A DNA stretch of 64,000 nucleotides. It comes from Hoeflea algicola (GTDB lineage Bacteria > Pseudomonadota > Alphaproteobacteria > Rhizobiales > Rhizobiaceae). The position numbers were made by a program, and so were the translations under genes. Numbering within the stretch: the stretch's first letter is position 1; the number at the start of each line of letters is the position of its first letter. Shown in pieces: positions 32,644 to 41,737 of this stretch. Below the pieces are notes generated by a model. That model was not told the DNA's origin. It saw only the letters and a program-made list of their open reading frames with translations, and ran no database searches. Location: the NCBI RefSeq assembly GCF_026619415.1, contig NZ_JAOVZR010000001.1:2960501-3024500 (forward strand), in the 5' to 3' direction.

Positions 32644-32913
32644 TCAGTTGCGCAGAAAATCAAACAGACTGCGGTGCTGCGGCCGCTCCGGCATTTTGAT
32701 GCGGCCTTCACGGACATCGGCACCAAAGCGCCGCTGTGCCTGCGGGTCCGCGAACGCATAATCGGGATTAAGTTGTGGCGTCAGCAGGCGGTCGTAGATT
32801 CGGCCGGTGGTGATGGCGTCCAGACGCCCGCCCGATCGGCTCCCGGCCTGCGCCGGAACCGCAGCCGTGATCGCCGCCATGACAGCCAGAGCCAATGCAA
32901 TCATTCTAACCAT
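32644..32913 (-). CDS. Small secreted protein, paralogue A of a tandem pair
   Basis: An 89-residue protein with a signal peptide (MIALALAVMAAITAAVPAQA). The mature part contains RSGGRLDAITTGRIYDRLL, TPQLNPDYAF, and GADVREGRIKMPE, matching block by block the neighbouring gene at 33123-33398 (RSGRRLDAIQSGRLYDPILTPQMNPSYEF). An AAAGGAC site precedes the ATG at 32913. Both are periplasmic and Arg/Tyr-rich; function unknown. A tandem duplication followed by divergence is the simplest explanation. Confidence 0.65.
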   Translation of the reverse strand: MVRMIALALAVMAAITAAVPAQAGSRSGGRLDAITTGRIYDRLLTPQLNPDYAFADPQAQRRFGADVREGRIKMPERPQHRSLFDFLRN

Positions 32914-33122
32914 GTCGATGTCCTTTCCAGACGCCGCGGTGGCGCTGCCCAGATTTGTGCCCGGCGAGCGCCGGCGCGATGGACTGCATGTGGACAACGC
33001 TGCCGTAAACTTCAAAACACCTTGCTGTGAATTGCCGACCCATGATTCAGCAGGCCACAAATTGCCGCACAGCACGCTGCCTGCTCAGACGCCCACTGGT
33101 TCTGGCCCGGCGCTCGCAAATT

Positions 33123-33398
33123 CTAGCGGTCGGAGTCGAGCTGCATCTGGAAATATTGCCGCTGCTGTTCGGGGATGCGCTCGATATTGACGCGGCCCTG
33201 CCGCAAATCGCGCAGGAACATCGCCTCGGCATTGGGCTGGAACTCGTAACTCGGATTCATCTGCGGAGTCAGGATTGGATCATACAGTCGGCCGCTCTGG
33301 ATCGCGTCGAGCCGGCGGCCGCTGCGGTAGGAATCCGCCGAAGCGAGCGTCGGCAGCACCAGCAATCCGGCGAGAGCAATCAGGATCGTGCGTTTCAT
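33123..33398 (-). CDS. Small secreted protein, paralogue B of a tandem pair
   Basis: A 91-residue protein with signal peptide MKRTILIALAGLLVLPTLASA and the same core as its neighbour: SGRRLDAIQSGRLYDPIL, TPQMNPSYEF and RDLRQGRVNIERIPE. Its C-terminus is Gln/Arg-rich (EQQRQYFQMQLDSDR) where paralogue A ends SLFDFLRN. No annotated domain is known to me; the conserved D-A-I-x-x-G-R-x-Y-D and T-P-Q-x-N-P-x-Y blocks could define a family. Confidence 0.68.
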   Translation of the reverse strand: MKRTILIALAGLLVLPTLASADSYRSGRRLDAIQSGRLYDPILTPQMNPSYEFQPNAEAMFLRDLRQGRVNIERIPEQQRQYFQMQLDSDR

Positions 33399-33533
33399 CG
33401 GGCTTCCTTTCGGCAGACTTTGTGAGTTCCGTTAAACCTTTATGTGGGATCGGTCACCTGTGACGCCAAGGGTGTTGCGGTCAAACTTTCGAGCCGACTT
33501 TCATATCACCGCAATCAATACGCAGATTATGGC

Positions 33534-34397
33534 TCAGTCGTTGAGCTTGCGATCGGGGCCAAACAACGGTTTGTCCCGAGCTCCGTCCACGTCATCGCCA
33601 CTGTCGAGATAAATCAGCGATCCGGCCCGGCGCAGGCGGCCAGATCCGTCAACCACAAGGGCAAACACCAGAACCGCGAAGGCGATCAGGTTGAACACAG
33701 TGCCAAGGGAAACGACAACATCCGGCCTCTCGCCATAGGCGGGAAGCCCCACAAAGATAGTGCCATCAACCAGTGAGACCGGAAAATGCATCAGTGTTCG
33801 AACGGCCTCGAGTGCTGCGACCGGAATGCCCGAATGCGGCGACAGCGACAACGCCAGATCCGAGCCGACCCAGAGACAGCTGATGATGTAGATGACCCCG
33901 ATCGGGATGCTGCCATAAAGCCGGGTGCGGGCGATCGATCCGGCAAATCCAGGCAGATACTCGATCTGGAAACAGAACAACCCGCCAAGCGCCAGCAACG
34001 GGGCAAGCTCATAGATGCTCCAGCGCGGAAAAAACAGCAATCCAGGCGCCAAATCTGCGCCCCAGATATTGCCGAGCAGGAACAGCGACGGCAGGTTTGG
34101 CAACAGCAGTGCCAGCGGAAACAACGCCCAGAGCCGGGACCCGACCGCCAGACCGCGACGATAGAAGCCGGCGATCCCGACACAGATTGCGGCAAGCAGC
34201 AAGGACGGTTTGAGCCAGGTGCCAAGCACCATCGCCATCGCTCCGCAGGGCCCACCGCTGACGCAGCCTCTGCCGGCGATCAATGGAACCGTGAACCACA
34301 GCACCTGTGCAAACAGGATTGTGCCCATGGCCAGCAGCCCGGCGAAGGCAAGAAACCACCCGACGAATTCCCGGGCGGTGAGTTTGATGGCCATCAT
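33534..34397 (-). CDS. Polytopic membrane protein of unknown function
   Basis: A 287-residue protein with about seven hydrophobic segments (for example FVGWFLAFAGLLAMGTILFA, LWALFPLALLLPNLPSLFLL, IPIGVIYIISCLWVG, VFNLIAFAVLVFALVV). A periplasmic-looking loop GRGCVSGGPCG has two close Cys residues. The C-terminal tail is charged and cytosolic (DSGDDVDGARDKPLF). No ABC, MFS or kinase signature is visible. Two adjacent ATG codons make the exact start uncertain and the ribosome-binding site is weak. Confidence 0.6.
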   Translation of the reverse strand: MMAIKLTAREFVGWFLAFAGLLAMGTILFAQVLWFTVPLIAGRGCVSGGPCGAMAMVLGTWLKPSLLLAAICVGIAGFYRRGLAVGSRLWALFPLALLLPNLPSLFLLGNIWGADLAPGLLFFPRWSIYELAPLLALGGLFCFQIEYLPGFAGSIARTRLYGSIPIGVIYIISCLWVGSDLALSLSPHSGIPVAALEAVRTLMHFPVSLVDGTIFVGLPAYGERPDVVVSLGTVFNLIAFAVLVFALVVDGSGRLRRAGSLIYLDSGDDVDGARDKPLFGPDRKLND

Positions 34398-34574
34398 TAC
34401 ACTCTTGGGTTTGGGTCAGGGGCAACCTGCCCCGGCCCACCTAACAAAACCCTAAGTCGTGAAGAACTTCTCCGGATAACCCGCTATTTTCCGATCAATT
34501 ATCGAGAATCATACGCTAATCTGACAGGTTTCGGAATCACGCGGCCGCCGCCAAATGCGAGCGCATCACGGAAT

Positions 34575-35414
34575 TCAGTGACGCTCGCCGGCGCCACGTT
34601 CGGCCTCGGCATTGCGCAACCGCCGTTCCAGCGCCCTGAGCCCGAGCGACAGCCCGACAGTGAGCAGCAAATAGACATAGGCGACGATCGAATAGGTTTC
34701 GAAGAACCTAAACGAGCCGGAGGCATAGACCTTGCCCATCTGCGTCAGATCGGCCACGCCAAGCACCGAGACCAGCGAGGAATCCTTGATCATGGCGATG
34801 AAATCATTGCCCAGCGGCGGCAGGATAGTGCGGATTGCCTGCGGCAGCACGATCAGCCGAAAGCGCTGCAGCCGGGTCAGCCCGAGCGCCTTGGCGGCTT
34901 CGATCTGGCCCTGATCGACGGCCAGGATGCCGGCACGGAACACTTCCGATATGAAGGCGGAATAGCCGATCGTCAGTGCCATGATTGCCCGCCACAACAG
35001 CGAGACATCGCGCACCAGCAATTCGCCGATCACCCCGGCCTCAATCAGCGGCGACATCAGCGCGTTCCAGGCGATGACGAAGCCCGGCGCGCCGACAAAG
35101 GCGATGTAGAACAGCAGCACCAGGATCGGGATGCCGCGTATGATCTCGACATAGAAACGCGCCGTTTGTCTCAGCGCCAGCGAGTTCGACAATCCCATCA
35201 CCGCCAGCAGCAACCCGAACAGGGTCGCCAGCACGAACCCCACCAGGGTGACGAAGATGGTGATCCAGACACCACGAGAGACGACCGTGAAGATCTGGCT
35301 GTAGAGGTCGTTGATGGCAATCTGCACGGCCAGAAATGCCGCGATCGCCGCGGCCACGGCCAGCCACCAGGGAAAGTCGGGCTTGCCCGCAGCCGAAGAG
35401 GGCGGCGGCGCCAC
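34575..35414 (-). CDS. Polar amino-acid ABC transporter permease (HisM/ArtM-type)
   Basis: A 279-residue inner-membrane permease of the polar amino-acid uptake family. About five to six transmembrane segments are present, and the EAA loop EAAKALGLTRLQRFRLIVLPQA, here split by the window of its conserved G, contacts an ATPase. The second family block SAFISEVFRAGILAV and IPILVLLFYIAF are typical. It lies downstream of a solute-binding protein and a GNAT gene; no ATP-binding gene or second permease is adjacent, so it must use an ATPase encoded elsewhere or form homodimers. Confidence 0.88.
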   Translation of the reverse strand: MAPPPSSAAGKPDFPWWLAVAAAIAAFLAVQIAINDLYSQIFTVVSRGVWITIFVTLVGFVLATLFGLLLAVMGLSNSLALRQTARFYVEIIRGIPILVLLFYIAFVGAPGFVIAWNALMSPLIEAGVIGELLVRDVSLLWRAIMALTIGYSAFISEVFRAGILAVDQGQIEAAKALGLTRLQRFRLIVLPQAIRTILPPLGNDFIAMIKDSSLVSVLGVADLTQMGKVYASGSFRFFETYSIVAYVYLLLTVGLSLGLRALERRLRNAEAERGAGERH

Positions 35415-35935
35415 TAGAACTCCCCGTCAAACAAGGACGGCGCCGGGCGGATGAATTTCTGCTCGGTCACGCCGCCTTGCCACTGGTCACCTTCGTGCTC
35501 GCTTTCGCGCACGAAACCGATCCGCTCGTACAGCGTTTGCGCCGCATCGAGCCCGGCAAAGGTGGTGAGCCAGATCGGACCTGCAGCAATGCTGTCGGAG
35601 TGGCTGACGGCGCGCGCCAGCAACTGCTTGCCAAGCCCGCTGCCGCGTTCCTCGCTGGAGACCACGAACCAGCGCAGATGGGCGCCACCAGCGCCACCGC
35701 CGCTGACATCAAGGCTGACCGATCCGGCCAGCCGATTGCCGCGCCAGGCAGTCAGAAACAGATCGCGGTGCCGGTCGAAGCGGTCGAGAAATGCAGACAG
35801 TTCAGAGGCCACCTTGAGCTCGAAGGCGAGGCCAAATCCCCAGTGTTGCGCATAATAATTCATGTGCAGGCCGAGCACGCCCGCGAGCGCCCCCGGCCTG
35901 TATCCGTCAAATGCTATCGGCACGATGTCGCTCAA
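35414..35935 (-). CDS. GNAT acetyltransferase embedded in an ABC operon
   Basis: A 173-residue acetyltransferase with motif [25 protein letters not shown] (acetyl-CoA loop ERGSGLG), preceded by [11 protein letters not shown] and followed by [12 protein letters not shown]. Its probable start is a TTG that overlaps the TGA of the binding-protein gene (TTGA), and its stop overlaps the permease start region, so the three genes are tightly coupled. It may modify the imported amino acid or amine to trap or detoxify it; that is inference from context. Confidence 0.8.
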   Translation of the reverse strand: MSDIVPIAFDGYRPGALAGVLGLHMNYYAQHWGFGLAFELKVASELSAFLDRFDRHRDLFLTAWRGNRLAGSVSLDVSGGGAGGAHLRWFVVSSEERGSGLGKQLLARAVSHSDSIAAGPIWLTTFAGLDAAQTLYERIGFVRESEHEGDQWQGGVTEQKFIRPAPSLFDGEF

Positions 35936-36744
35936 CCACCAAGCTTGTAATCAAGAAACCACTTCTTGTTGAGCGCGTCGATGCTGCCGTCGGCCTTCAT
36001 GGCGGCGATCGCCGCGTTGACCGGGCTGACCAGCTCCGAGCCCTTGGGGAAGATGAAGCCGAAATCATCGGCCCCCAGCGGACCGCCGACCAGCTTGAGG
36101 GCGCCATCGGAAGCATCGACATAGCCCTTGCCGGCGACACCATCGGTCAGCACCATGTCGACATCGCCGGTCTTGAGCGCCTGCACGGTGGCGCCAAAGG
36201 TTTCCATCAGCTTGATACGCGTGTTCTGCTCATCGCCATCGAGCACATCATAGACGGCGACATAGAACGGTGTGGTGCCGGGCTGGGCGCCGACCAGGCC
36301 GGTCTCGAATGCCGCGAAGCTCTTGGCATCGTTGAAGCGTTCCTCGTCGCTGCGCACCAGCATGAACATTTCCGAGCGCAGATAGGGATCGGAGAAATCC
36401 ACCTTTTCCTTGCGGTCTTCCTTGATCGAGATACCGGTCATGCCGATCTCGTATTGCCCGTCGGAAACGGCCTGGATCATCGCGTCCCAGGAAGTGTTCT
36501 GGTATTCGACCTTGAAATTGAGCCGCTTGGCGATCTCGTTCATCGCGTCATATTCCCAGCCGATCTGGTCGCCGGTCTTGGGATCGATGAACTGCAGCGG
36601 CGGATAGGCGTTTTCGGTGACGACGACAACGCTCTGGCCACCCAGGTCAGGCAGGTCCTGCGCCTGGACGCTGGTGGCAAGCGCGGCGGCGCCAAGGCCA
36701 ATAGCCGTCGCGGCCGCAATGGTGGCGGATTTCAACAATGACAT
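35932..36744 (-). CDS. Amino-acid ABC transporter substrate-binding protein (family 3)
   Basis: A 270-residue periplasmic binding protein with a signal peptide ([28 protein letters not shown]). The family 3 pattern is clear: [20 protein letters not shown], then the signature [20 protein letters not shown], and [21 protein letters not shown] site precedes the chosen ATG. First gene of a three-gene unit with the GNAT and the permease. The ligand is a polar amino acid or related compound, not resolvable by eye. Confidence 0.88.
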   Translation of the reverse strand: MSLLKSATIAAATAIGLGAAALATSVQAQDLPDLGGQSVVVVTENAYPPLQFIDPKTGDQIGWEYDAMNEIAKRLNFKVEYQNTSWDAMIQAVSDGQYEIGMTGISIKEDRKEKVDFSDPYLRSEMFMLVRSDEERFNDAKSFAAFETGLVGAQPGTTPFYVAVYDVLDGDEQNTRIKLMETFGATVQALKTGDVDMVLTDGVAGKGYVDASDGALKLVGGPLGADDFGFIFPKGSELVSPVNAAIAAMKADGSIDALNKKWFLDYKLGG

Positions 36745-37933
36745 GACAGTCTCCCCTATGAAGTCTCTGGACAGTATTTTTGGCGCGGCCCGCAATCATG
36801 GTTGTCGCGCGAAGCGGCCACTTTGCAATGCGCGACCGCAGGCCGCAAGAGCACCGAGGTGAATCAACACTGGATGCCGCTCCATCACCCGATATGTAGC
36901 GGGTCTGCGCCGGCTGCAAGTTCGGCTCCGCACGCGTCCACGCCGGAGTTGGGAATAAGTATGCCCGGAGGGCCGCACGCGGGCTTTGCCTTACGGAAAT
37001 TGAAAAATGGGTGGCACAACTCGCGCGCGGCCCGATCATCGCCGGATGATGTCCGCATCCGACAGGCAGAAACCGCTTCGCTTGGCCCGCTTGAGGGTTT
37101 TCACCCGACGCGGGATTTCATGGCTTTCGCCATGCCGCCTGCCCCGGACACGGGGCCGCGACGGAAGCTGTTGGCGTGGGTTCCGGCACGAACCTTGTCC
37201 CCATCACGTTATGCATGAACCTTATCGTTCGAGTGAAACCACCCGAACGCGCCATGCATGACGGGGTCAAGATCCGCCACAGGCCCGGCCCGCGGTCAGA
37301 TCCCGCACCGCCAACAGGGCGGACGAACATCCGAGGACGGTCCGGTGGCTGGCTGAACAGGATCGTTGATCACGTCCGCCAGCGGAGCCACGCTGGTCTC
37401 CACCTCCCCTCATCGCCCGCCGCACGTTACGACAAAACCCGAGAGGCCTTCCTCCCGCCTGGTCCAACACGTTCGCGATCCATCCGGCAGCGGGAGCGCG
37501 AGGAGTATGGCATGGGGGTGGAGGGAGTGGATGAAATTCGGGGGTCTATTTGGGCGGTTTCATGATTTTCGTCATCCTCGGCCACCGAGCCGAGGATCCA
37601 CTCCGTGATCCATCCATATCCACAGTGTTGGAAAGATCGCGGAATGGATCCCAGGGTCGGTGCCCTGGGATGACGAATTGAAAGGGTGGAGAATGCCAGA
37701 TTCTCCCCATCGGCGGGGAGAGAAGGGAATTTCAGTGTCTTGGCTTCAGCCAAGGATTAGAAATTCAAAGCGAGGGTGTCGATTTGCATACGCGAAACGT
37801 TCCCCTCACCTGAAAAATCTATGACCTGACGCTGCGCAACAAGACCATGATTTCTCGTTCTCTTCCACAAGGGTAAACTAGAGCGCCGCAACATTTGCGG
37901 CACTGAGAACATACCCGCTGCCATTACGCGGCA
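36745..37933. other. Long intergenic region with palindromic repeats, no supported gene
   Basis: About 1.2 kb without a gene that I can support on either strand; the open frames show no signal peptides, motifs or good starts. It contains the paired palindromic element at 37568-37677 and a CTCCCC/GGGGAG hairpin near 37702-37720. The far left presumably includes the promoter of the ABC operon. Confidence 0.5.
37568..37677. repeat. REP-like mosaic element with 10-bp terminal inverted repeats
   Basis: The 110-base block begins TTCGTCATCC and ends GGATGACGAA, a perfect 10-base inverted repeat. Inside each end is a hairpin: CCTCGG/CCGAGG at 37576-37595 and CCCAGGG/CCCTGGG at 37650-37669. Similar GTCATCC...GGATCCA palindromes are dispersed in many Rhizobiales genomes; copy number here is unknown. 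Confidence 0.65.
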
Positions 37934-38075
37934 TCAGTCCTCGGACTTGTCTTCGTTTGCTTCCGGGTGGGTTCCATCCGATACGCTGCCGGGATGGGGA
38001 TCGGAGACCTCGCGCTCGGCTGGCGCCGGTCCGGTCTTGTTCTTGTCTGTCTGCTGGTCGGGTTTCTTGGTCATG
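37934..38075 (-). pseudogene. Small charged ORF broken by an apparent +1 base
   Basis: An excellent ribosome-binding site AAAGGAGAG precedes ATG at 38075. The first eleven codons read MTKKPDQQTDK, then the frame becomes Arg-rich. In the next frame the sequence continues as a natural-looking acidic peptide (PAPAEREVSDPHPGSVSD, then GTHPEANEDKSED) ending at a TGA at 37934. Removing one A from AAGAAACAAG near 38039-38045 would join them into a 46-residue hydrophilic protein. Either a real frameshift, a sequencing error in a short A-run, or programmed slippage. Confidence 0.5.
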
Positions 38076-38156
38076 GCACTCTCCTTTGGGACCAGTGAAA
38101 CGCCGCAGGCAGTGCGATGGTTCCCGGAGCTTTGCTCCTCGGTGCCGTGCCGTCCC

Positions 38157-38405
38157 TCAATCGCGCTTGATGGTCATCAGCACGTCCCAGAGGTCGGCGC
38201 CGGCTTCGAGCACCAGGGCGTTGGCCTTGTAGTTGGTTTCGGCAGACATGACATCAAGCATCTCGGAGGCAAGGTCGATTTCCGCGTCGGTCTGTGCTGC
38301 AGCACCGGGACCGGAACTTGCAATGTTACTGGCTGCAGAGACCATGCGGTTCTGCTCGGTCTGCATGCCCGAAAGTGCGGTTGTCATAATCGAGGAAATC
38401 GTCAT
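38157..38405 (-). CDS. Miniature flagellar rod/hook-like protein
   Basis: An 82-residue protein made of only the two conserved ends of flagellar axial proteins: the N-terminal segment ALSGMQTEQNRMVSAASNIA (compare ALSGM...R.....ANNIAN of rod proteins) and the C-terminal DLASEMLDVMSAETNYKANA with VLEAGADLWDVLMTIKRD, as in FlgB/C/E/F/G. The linking domain is reduced to about 15 residues. AGGGCAGG precedes the ATG at 38405. No flagellar genes are nearby. It could form helical coiled coils with axial proteins, or be an orphan of a rod gene. Confidence 0.72.
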   Translation of the reverse strand: MTISSIMTTALSGMQTEQNRMVSAASNIASSGPGAAAQTDAEIDLASEMLDVMSAETNYKANALVLEAGADLWDVLMTIKRD

Positions 38406-38634
38406 CAGACCTGCCCTGCACCCCTGAAGGCACTTTACCCGTGAAGGCACAGTGTCGCGCACCCGGATTAGCAGAAGATTAAGCCGGTCATTCGGTTTTG
38501 AACGGTTTGCTGCCATCGCGTCGGCTGACCGGCTGCAATGCATGTCGGGTTCACGTGAATCCGTTTGAACGACAACAGACATGCATCATTTCAAGGCGCT
38601 GCAGCGCCCCACGGGAGCAGGTCTGCCCAAAACC
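38406..38634. other. Gap between rod-like gene and rplS terminator
   Basis: No gene is supported here on either strand. It should contain the promoter of the rod-like gene; no clear -35/-10 pair stands out. Confidence 0.4.
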
Positions 38635-38662
38635 AAAAAAGTGCCGGTTGCCCGGCGCTTTG
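38635..38662 (-). terminator. Intrinsic terminator of rplS
   Basis: On the minus strand a GCCGG / CCGGC stem with a short GCAA loop is followed by CTTTTTT. It begins about 40 bases past the rplS stop. Confidence 0.82.
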
Positions 38663-38703
38663 ATGGACGACCCCGAAGGATCATCAAATTCGGATTGAGC
38701 GGA

Positions 38704-39270
38704 CTATTCGCTCTTGGCTTCTTCAGCCGGTGCGGCGGCTGCGGCTGCTGCTGCTTCGTCGGCAGCGGCCTTTGCGGCTGCGGCTTCAGCGGCTTCTGCT
38801 GCGGCCTTCTCGGCGGCCAGCGCCTGTGCTGCCGCGATCTTCTCGGCCTCGACGCGAGCCTTCTCGGCTGCCAGTGCCTGACGCTCGGTATCGTTGAGCT
38901 TGCGGGCACGGGTACCGGTGTTCTCGACGATACGGGCCGACTTGCCGCGACGATCGCGCATGTAATAGAGCTTGGCGCGACGGACCTTGCCGCGGCGGAC
39001 GACTTCGACTGCCTCGACCAGCGGCGAATAGATCGGGAATACGCGCTCGACGCCTTCACCATAGGAAATCTTGCGGACCGTGAAGCTTTCGTTCAGGCCG
39101 GCGCCGGCGCGGGCGATGCAGACGCCTTCGAAGGCCTGCAGACGGGTCCGCTTGCCTTCTGTCACGCGCACCTGCACGCGCAGCGTGTCACCGGCGGAAA
39201 ATTCGGGAAACTTGCGGGAAGCTTCGATCTTGGCGGCCTGCTCGGCCTCCAGCTGCTGGATGATGTTCAT
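38704..39270 (-). CDS. rplS: 50S ribosomal protein L19 with Ala/Glu-rich extension
   Basis: Ribosomal protein L19, which lies at the 30S-50S interface. The conserved core is residues 1-120 ([20 protein letters not shown], then [40 protein letters not shown]). A further ~65 residues form an Ala/Glu/Lys-rich helix-prone tail ([20 protein letters not shown]) beyond the usual 115-125-residue length; such tails are frequent in Rhizobiales L19 homologues. It is separated from trmD by the oppositely oriented TSUP gene, whereas rpsP-rimM-trmD-rplS is a contiguous operon in many bacteria. Confidence 0.96.
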   Translation of the reverse strand: MNIIQQLEAEQAAKIEASRKFPEFSAGDTLRVQVRVTEGKRTRLQAFEGVCIARAGAGLNESFTVRKISYGEGVERVFPIYSPLVEAVEVVRRGKVRRAKLYYMRDRRGKSARIVENTGTRARKLNDTERQALAAEKARVEAEKIAAAQALAAEKAAAEAAEAAAAKAAADEAAAAAAAAPAEEAKSE

Positions 39271-39547
39271 GGTCCATGACCTTTCGTTTTTCTCAAACGG
39301 TCAGAGCGCTCTCAGCTTGCCGCCTCGGATGTTTCCTCGGGGCTATGCCGGTGAAGGCAGGAGCGGGTTCACCATTCATTGTTTGGCAGGCGCCGCATGA
39401 CACGGCTGTCGGACTTTTGCCGATCGCCGGGGCAGATACACCATCAGGGGCCTTTTGTCACGCCCGTCACGCGATTTAATCGAAGACCTTGCCGGGCTGC
39501 CGATGCGGTGCTTTAACTCAAGCCCCTTCCGTTGTTCCCGGCCCGCC

Positions 39548-40291
39548 ATGTCCCTCTTCGATATTGTTCTTCTGTTCAGCGCTGGTTTCCTCTCCAGCGT
39601 CGTCAACGCCATTGCCGGCGGTGGCACTTTTCTCACCTTCGGCGCCATGACGCTGGCAGGCGTTCCGCCGATCATGGCCAACGCGACTTCCTCGGTGACC
39701 CAGTTTCCAGGCTACGTGACCTCGGCGCTCGCCTACCGCACCGAAATACGCGAGGCCGGGCGCGAGGCCTGGATACTCGCTGGCCTGTCGCTGGTGGGCA
39801 GTCTCGGCGGCGCGCTGATCCTGGTGTCGATGTCCAACCCCTCGTTCCGCTCGCTGGTGCCGTGGCTGCTCTTGGCGGCGACCCTGATTTTTGCCGCCGG
39901 ACCCTATCTCAGGCCCAAGAAGCTGCATGCCGAACAACCAATTTCGCGGCTCGGGCTGGTGGGACAGTTTCTCACCTCGATCTATGGCGGGTTTTTCGGC
40001 GCCGGCATGGGCATCATGATGCTGGCGGTGCTCGGCATCGCCAAGGGCGGCGACTATCACAAGCTCAACGCGCTGAAGAATTTTGTCGCCGTCATCATCG
40101 CGCTGATCGCCATTGTCGTCTTTTCCACCGGCGGCGTGGTGGCCTGGCTGCCGGCGATAATCATGATCCCGGCCGGCGCGCTTGGCGGCTATGCCGGGGT
40201 CTGGGCGGCAAGGCGGGTGCCGCAGACTGTCATTCGCGCCATCGTCGTCGGCGTTGGCCTGCTCTTGACCTGGTATTATTTCTCGAGCTGA
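39548..40291 (+). CDS. TSUP (TauE/SafE) family permease
   Basis: A 247-residue TauE/SafE-type membrane protein with about seven to eight helices. The two family repeats are visible: [20 protein letters not shown] and [18 protein letters not shown], each with the G-x-x-G-G-G or GAGMG turn. Such proteins export sulfite, sulfoacetate or related anions. Its 3' end overlaps the convergent trmD by 16 bases. It interrupts the rplS-trmD order. Confidence 0.88.
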   Translation: MSLFDIVLLFSAGFLSSVVNAIAGGGTFLTFGAMTLAGVPPIMANATSSVTQFPGYVTSALAYRTEIREAGREAWILAGLSLVGSLGGALILVSMSNPSFRSLVPWLLLAATLIFAAGPYLRPKKLHAEQPISRLGLVGQFLTSIYGGFFGAGMGIMMLAVLGIAKGGDYHKLNALKNFVAVIIALIAIVVFSTGGVVAWLPAIIMIPAGALGGYAGVWAARRVPQTVIRAIVVGVGLLLTWYYFSS

Positions 40292-41025
40292 TCATCTTCA
40301 AGCAGCTCGGGCCGCCGTTCCCGCGTCAGCGCCCGCGATTGCGCCTGCCGCCAGGCCTCGATCGCCTGGTGATTGCCCGAGGTCAGCACCTGGGGGATCT
40401 CCCGGCCCTCGAAGCTTTGCGGTCGTGTGTAATGCGGATGCTCGAGCAGCCCGGTCTCGAAACTTTCATGGGTGCCTGACTGGGCGTTGCCCATCACCCC
40501 CGGCAATACGCGGATCACCGCATCGAGCAGTGTCAACGCCGCAGGCTCCCCGCCCGACAGCACATAATCGCCAATCGAGACTTCCTCGAGATTGCGGGTT
40601 TCGATCACCCGCTGGTCGACGCCTTCGAACCGGCCGCAGACAATGACCGCACCTGGGCCAGAAGCCAGTTCGCGCACCCGCGATTGCGTCAGCGGCGCAC
40701 CCCGCGGGCTCATCAGCAGCCGTGGTCGCGTATCATCCTCGGGGCTGACGGCATCGATGGCGCGTGCCAGCACATCGGCCCTGAGCACCATGCCGGCGCC
40801 GCCGCCGGCCGGCGTGTCATCGACATTGCGGTGCTTGCCGGTGGCAAAATCGCGAATATTGACCGGGTCGATCACTGCGTCGCCACGTTCCAGCGCCCGG
40901 CCGGCCAGCGACAGACCGAGATGACCGGGAAACATCTCCGGATAGAGCGTCAGTACCGTGGCATGAAAACCGCGTGCGTCTTTGGATGTGGCTTGAGGTG
41001 CGGCAGGAACCGAGGCGCTGGTCAT
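40276..41025 (-). CDS. trmD: tRNA (guanine37-N1)-methyltransferase
   Basis: SPOUT-class enzyme methylating G37 of tRNAs with G36. The 249-residue protein starts the family sequence at [16 protein letters not shown]; the AdoMet knot is [12 protein letters not shown], then [30 protein letters not shown] short Ala/Ser-rich N-terminal leader of about 20 residues precedes it. Its ATG overlaps the rimM TAA (TAATG), so both are coupled, and its 3' end overlaps the TSUP gene. Confidence 0.96.
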   Translation of the reverse strand: MTSASVPAAPQATSKDARGFHATVLTLYPEMFPGHLGLSLAGRALERGDAVIDPVNIRDFATGKHRNVDDTPAGGGAGMVLRADVLARAIDAVSPEDDTRPRLLMSPRGAPLTQSRVRELASGPGAVIVCGRFEGVDQRVIETRNLEEVSIGDYVLSGGEPAALTLLDAVIRVLPGVMGNAQSGTHESFETGLLEHPHYTRPQSFEGREIPQVLTSGNHQAIEAWRQAQSRALTRERRPELLEDDQLEK

Positions 41026-41603
41026 TACGAACCGCTCCCGTTGCCGTCCCCGCCATCATTTCCGTCGTCCTCGTCATCCTCGCCGGTATCGATCAGCCCG
41101 GCAGCCAGCGGGTCGACCAGGAGCCTGCCATTGGCGATATCGACCTGCGGCACCGCGGCCAGCGTGAACGGGATCACCACCGGCTTCTTGCCGTCCTGGC
41201 GCAATTCCAGCAGATCGCCGCCGCCAAAATCGAACACACCGCCGACCGTGCCCCAGAACAGGCCTTCCGCATCCCAGGCTTCCAGCCCCTCCAGATCGGC
41301 ATGGAAGAACTCGCCCTCTTCCAGCGTCTCGTCGGGCAGGCTTGTGCGGTCGATATAGAGCTCCAAACCCTTCAGCGCCTCAGCGGCGTTGCGGTCGTTG
41401 ACACCGCGGAACCGCACCACCACGACGGTCTTTGCAAAGCGCAGGTCGAGCACCTCGAAACGCCGTCCGTCGAGCGTGAACAGCGTGCCATACTCGCCCA
41501 GCGCCAACGGATCGTCGGTGAACGGCTTGACCCGGACTTCGCCGCGAAGGCCCTGCGCGGCGCCGACGATGCCGACGAGGACGGGGTGGTCAAGCTTGGT
41601 CAT
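41025..41603 (-). CDS. rimM: Ribosome maturation factor RimM
   Basis: 16S rRNA processing factor that binds S19. The 192-residue protein has an N-terminal barrel ([20 protein letters not shown], typical RimM G.....G.RGE) and a PRC-barrel ([33 protein letters not shown]). The C-terminal [15 protein letters not shown] tail is acidic and low complexity. CGGAG lies six bases ahead of the chosen ATG at 41603; two earlier in-frame ATGs exist. Coupled to trmD. Confidence 0.94.
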   Translation of the reverse strand: MTKLDHPVLVGIVGAAQGLRGEVRVKPFTDDPLALGEYGTLFTLDGRRFEVLDLRFAKTVVVVRFRGVNDRNAAEALKGLELYIDRTSLPDETLEEGEFFHADLEGLEAWDAEGLFWGTVGGVFDFGGGDLLELRQDGKKPVVIPFTLAAVPQVDIANGRLLVDPLAAGLIDTGEDDEDDGNDGGDGNGSGS

Positions 41604-41666
41604 GGACATCTCCGGAGATAGAGCATCGTTCAATTAGCAGGACAACGCACTGGTTCCAACGCGAAA

Positions 41667-41687
41667 CGGGCGGCATCAAGCCGCCCG
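41667..41687 (-). terminator. Hairpin between rpsP and rimM
   Basis: CGGGCGGC (41667-41674) and GCCGCCCG (41680-41687) form a perfect 8-base stem. On the minus strand only TTT follows, so it may be an attenuating or partial terminator balancing rpsP against rimM-trmD. Confidence 0.5.
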
Positions 41688-41737
41688 CATCATAGCGGCG
41701 TACATCCCGCTGGATGCACAAAATGCGCGAACGCTGC

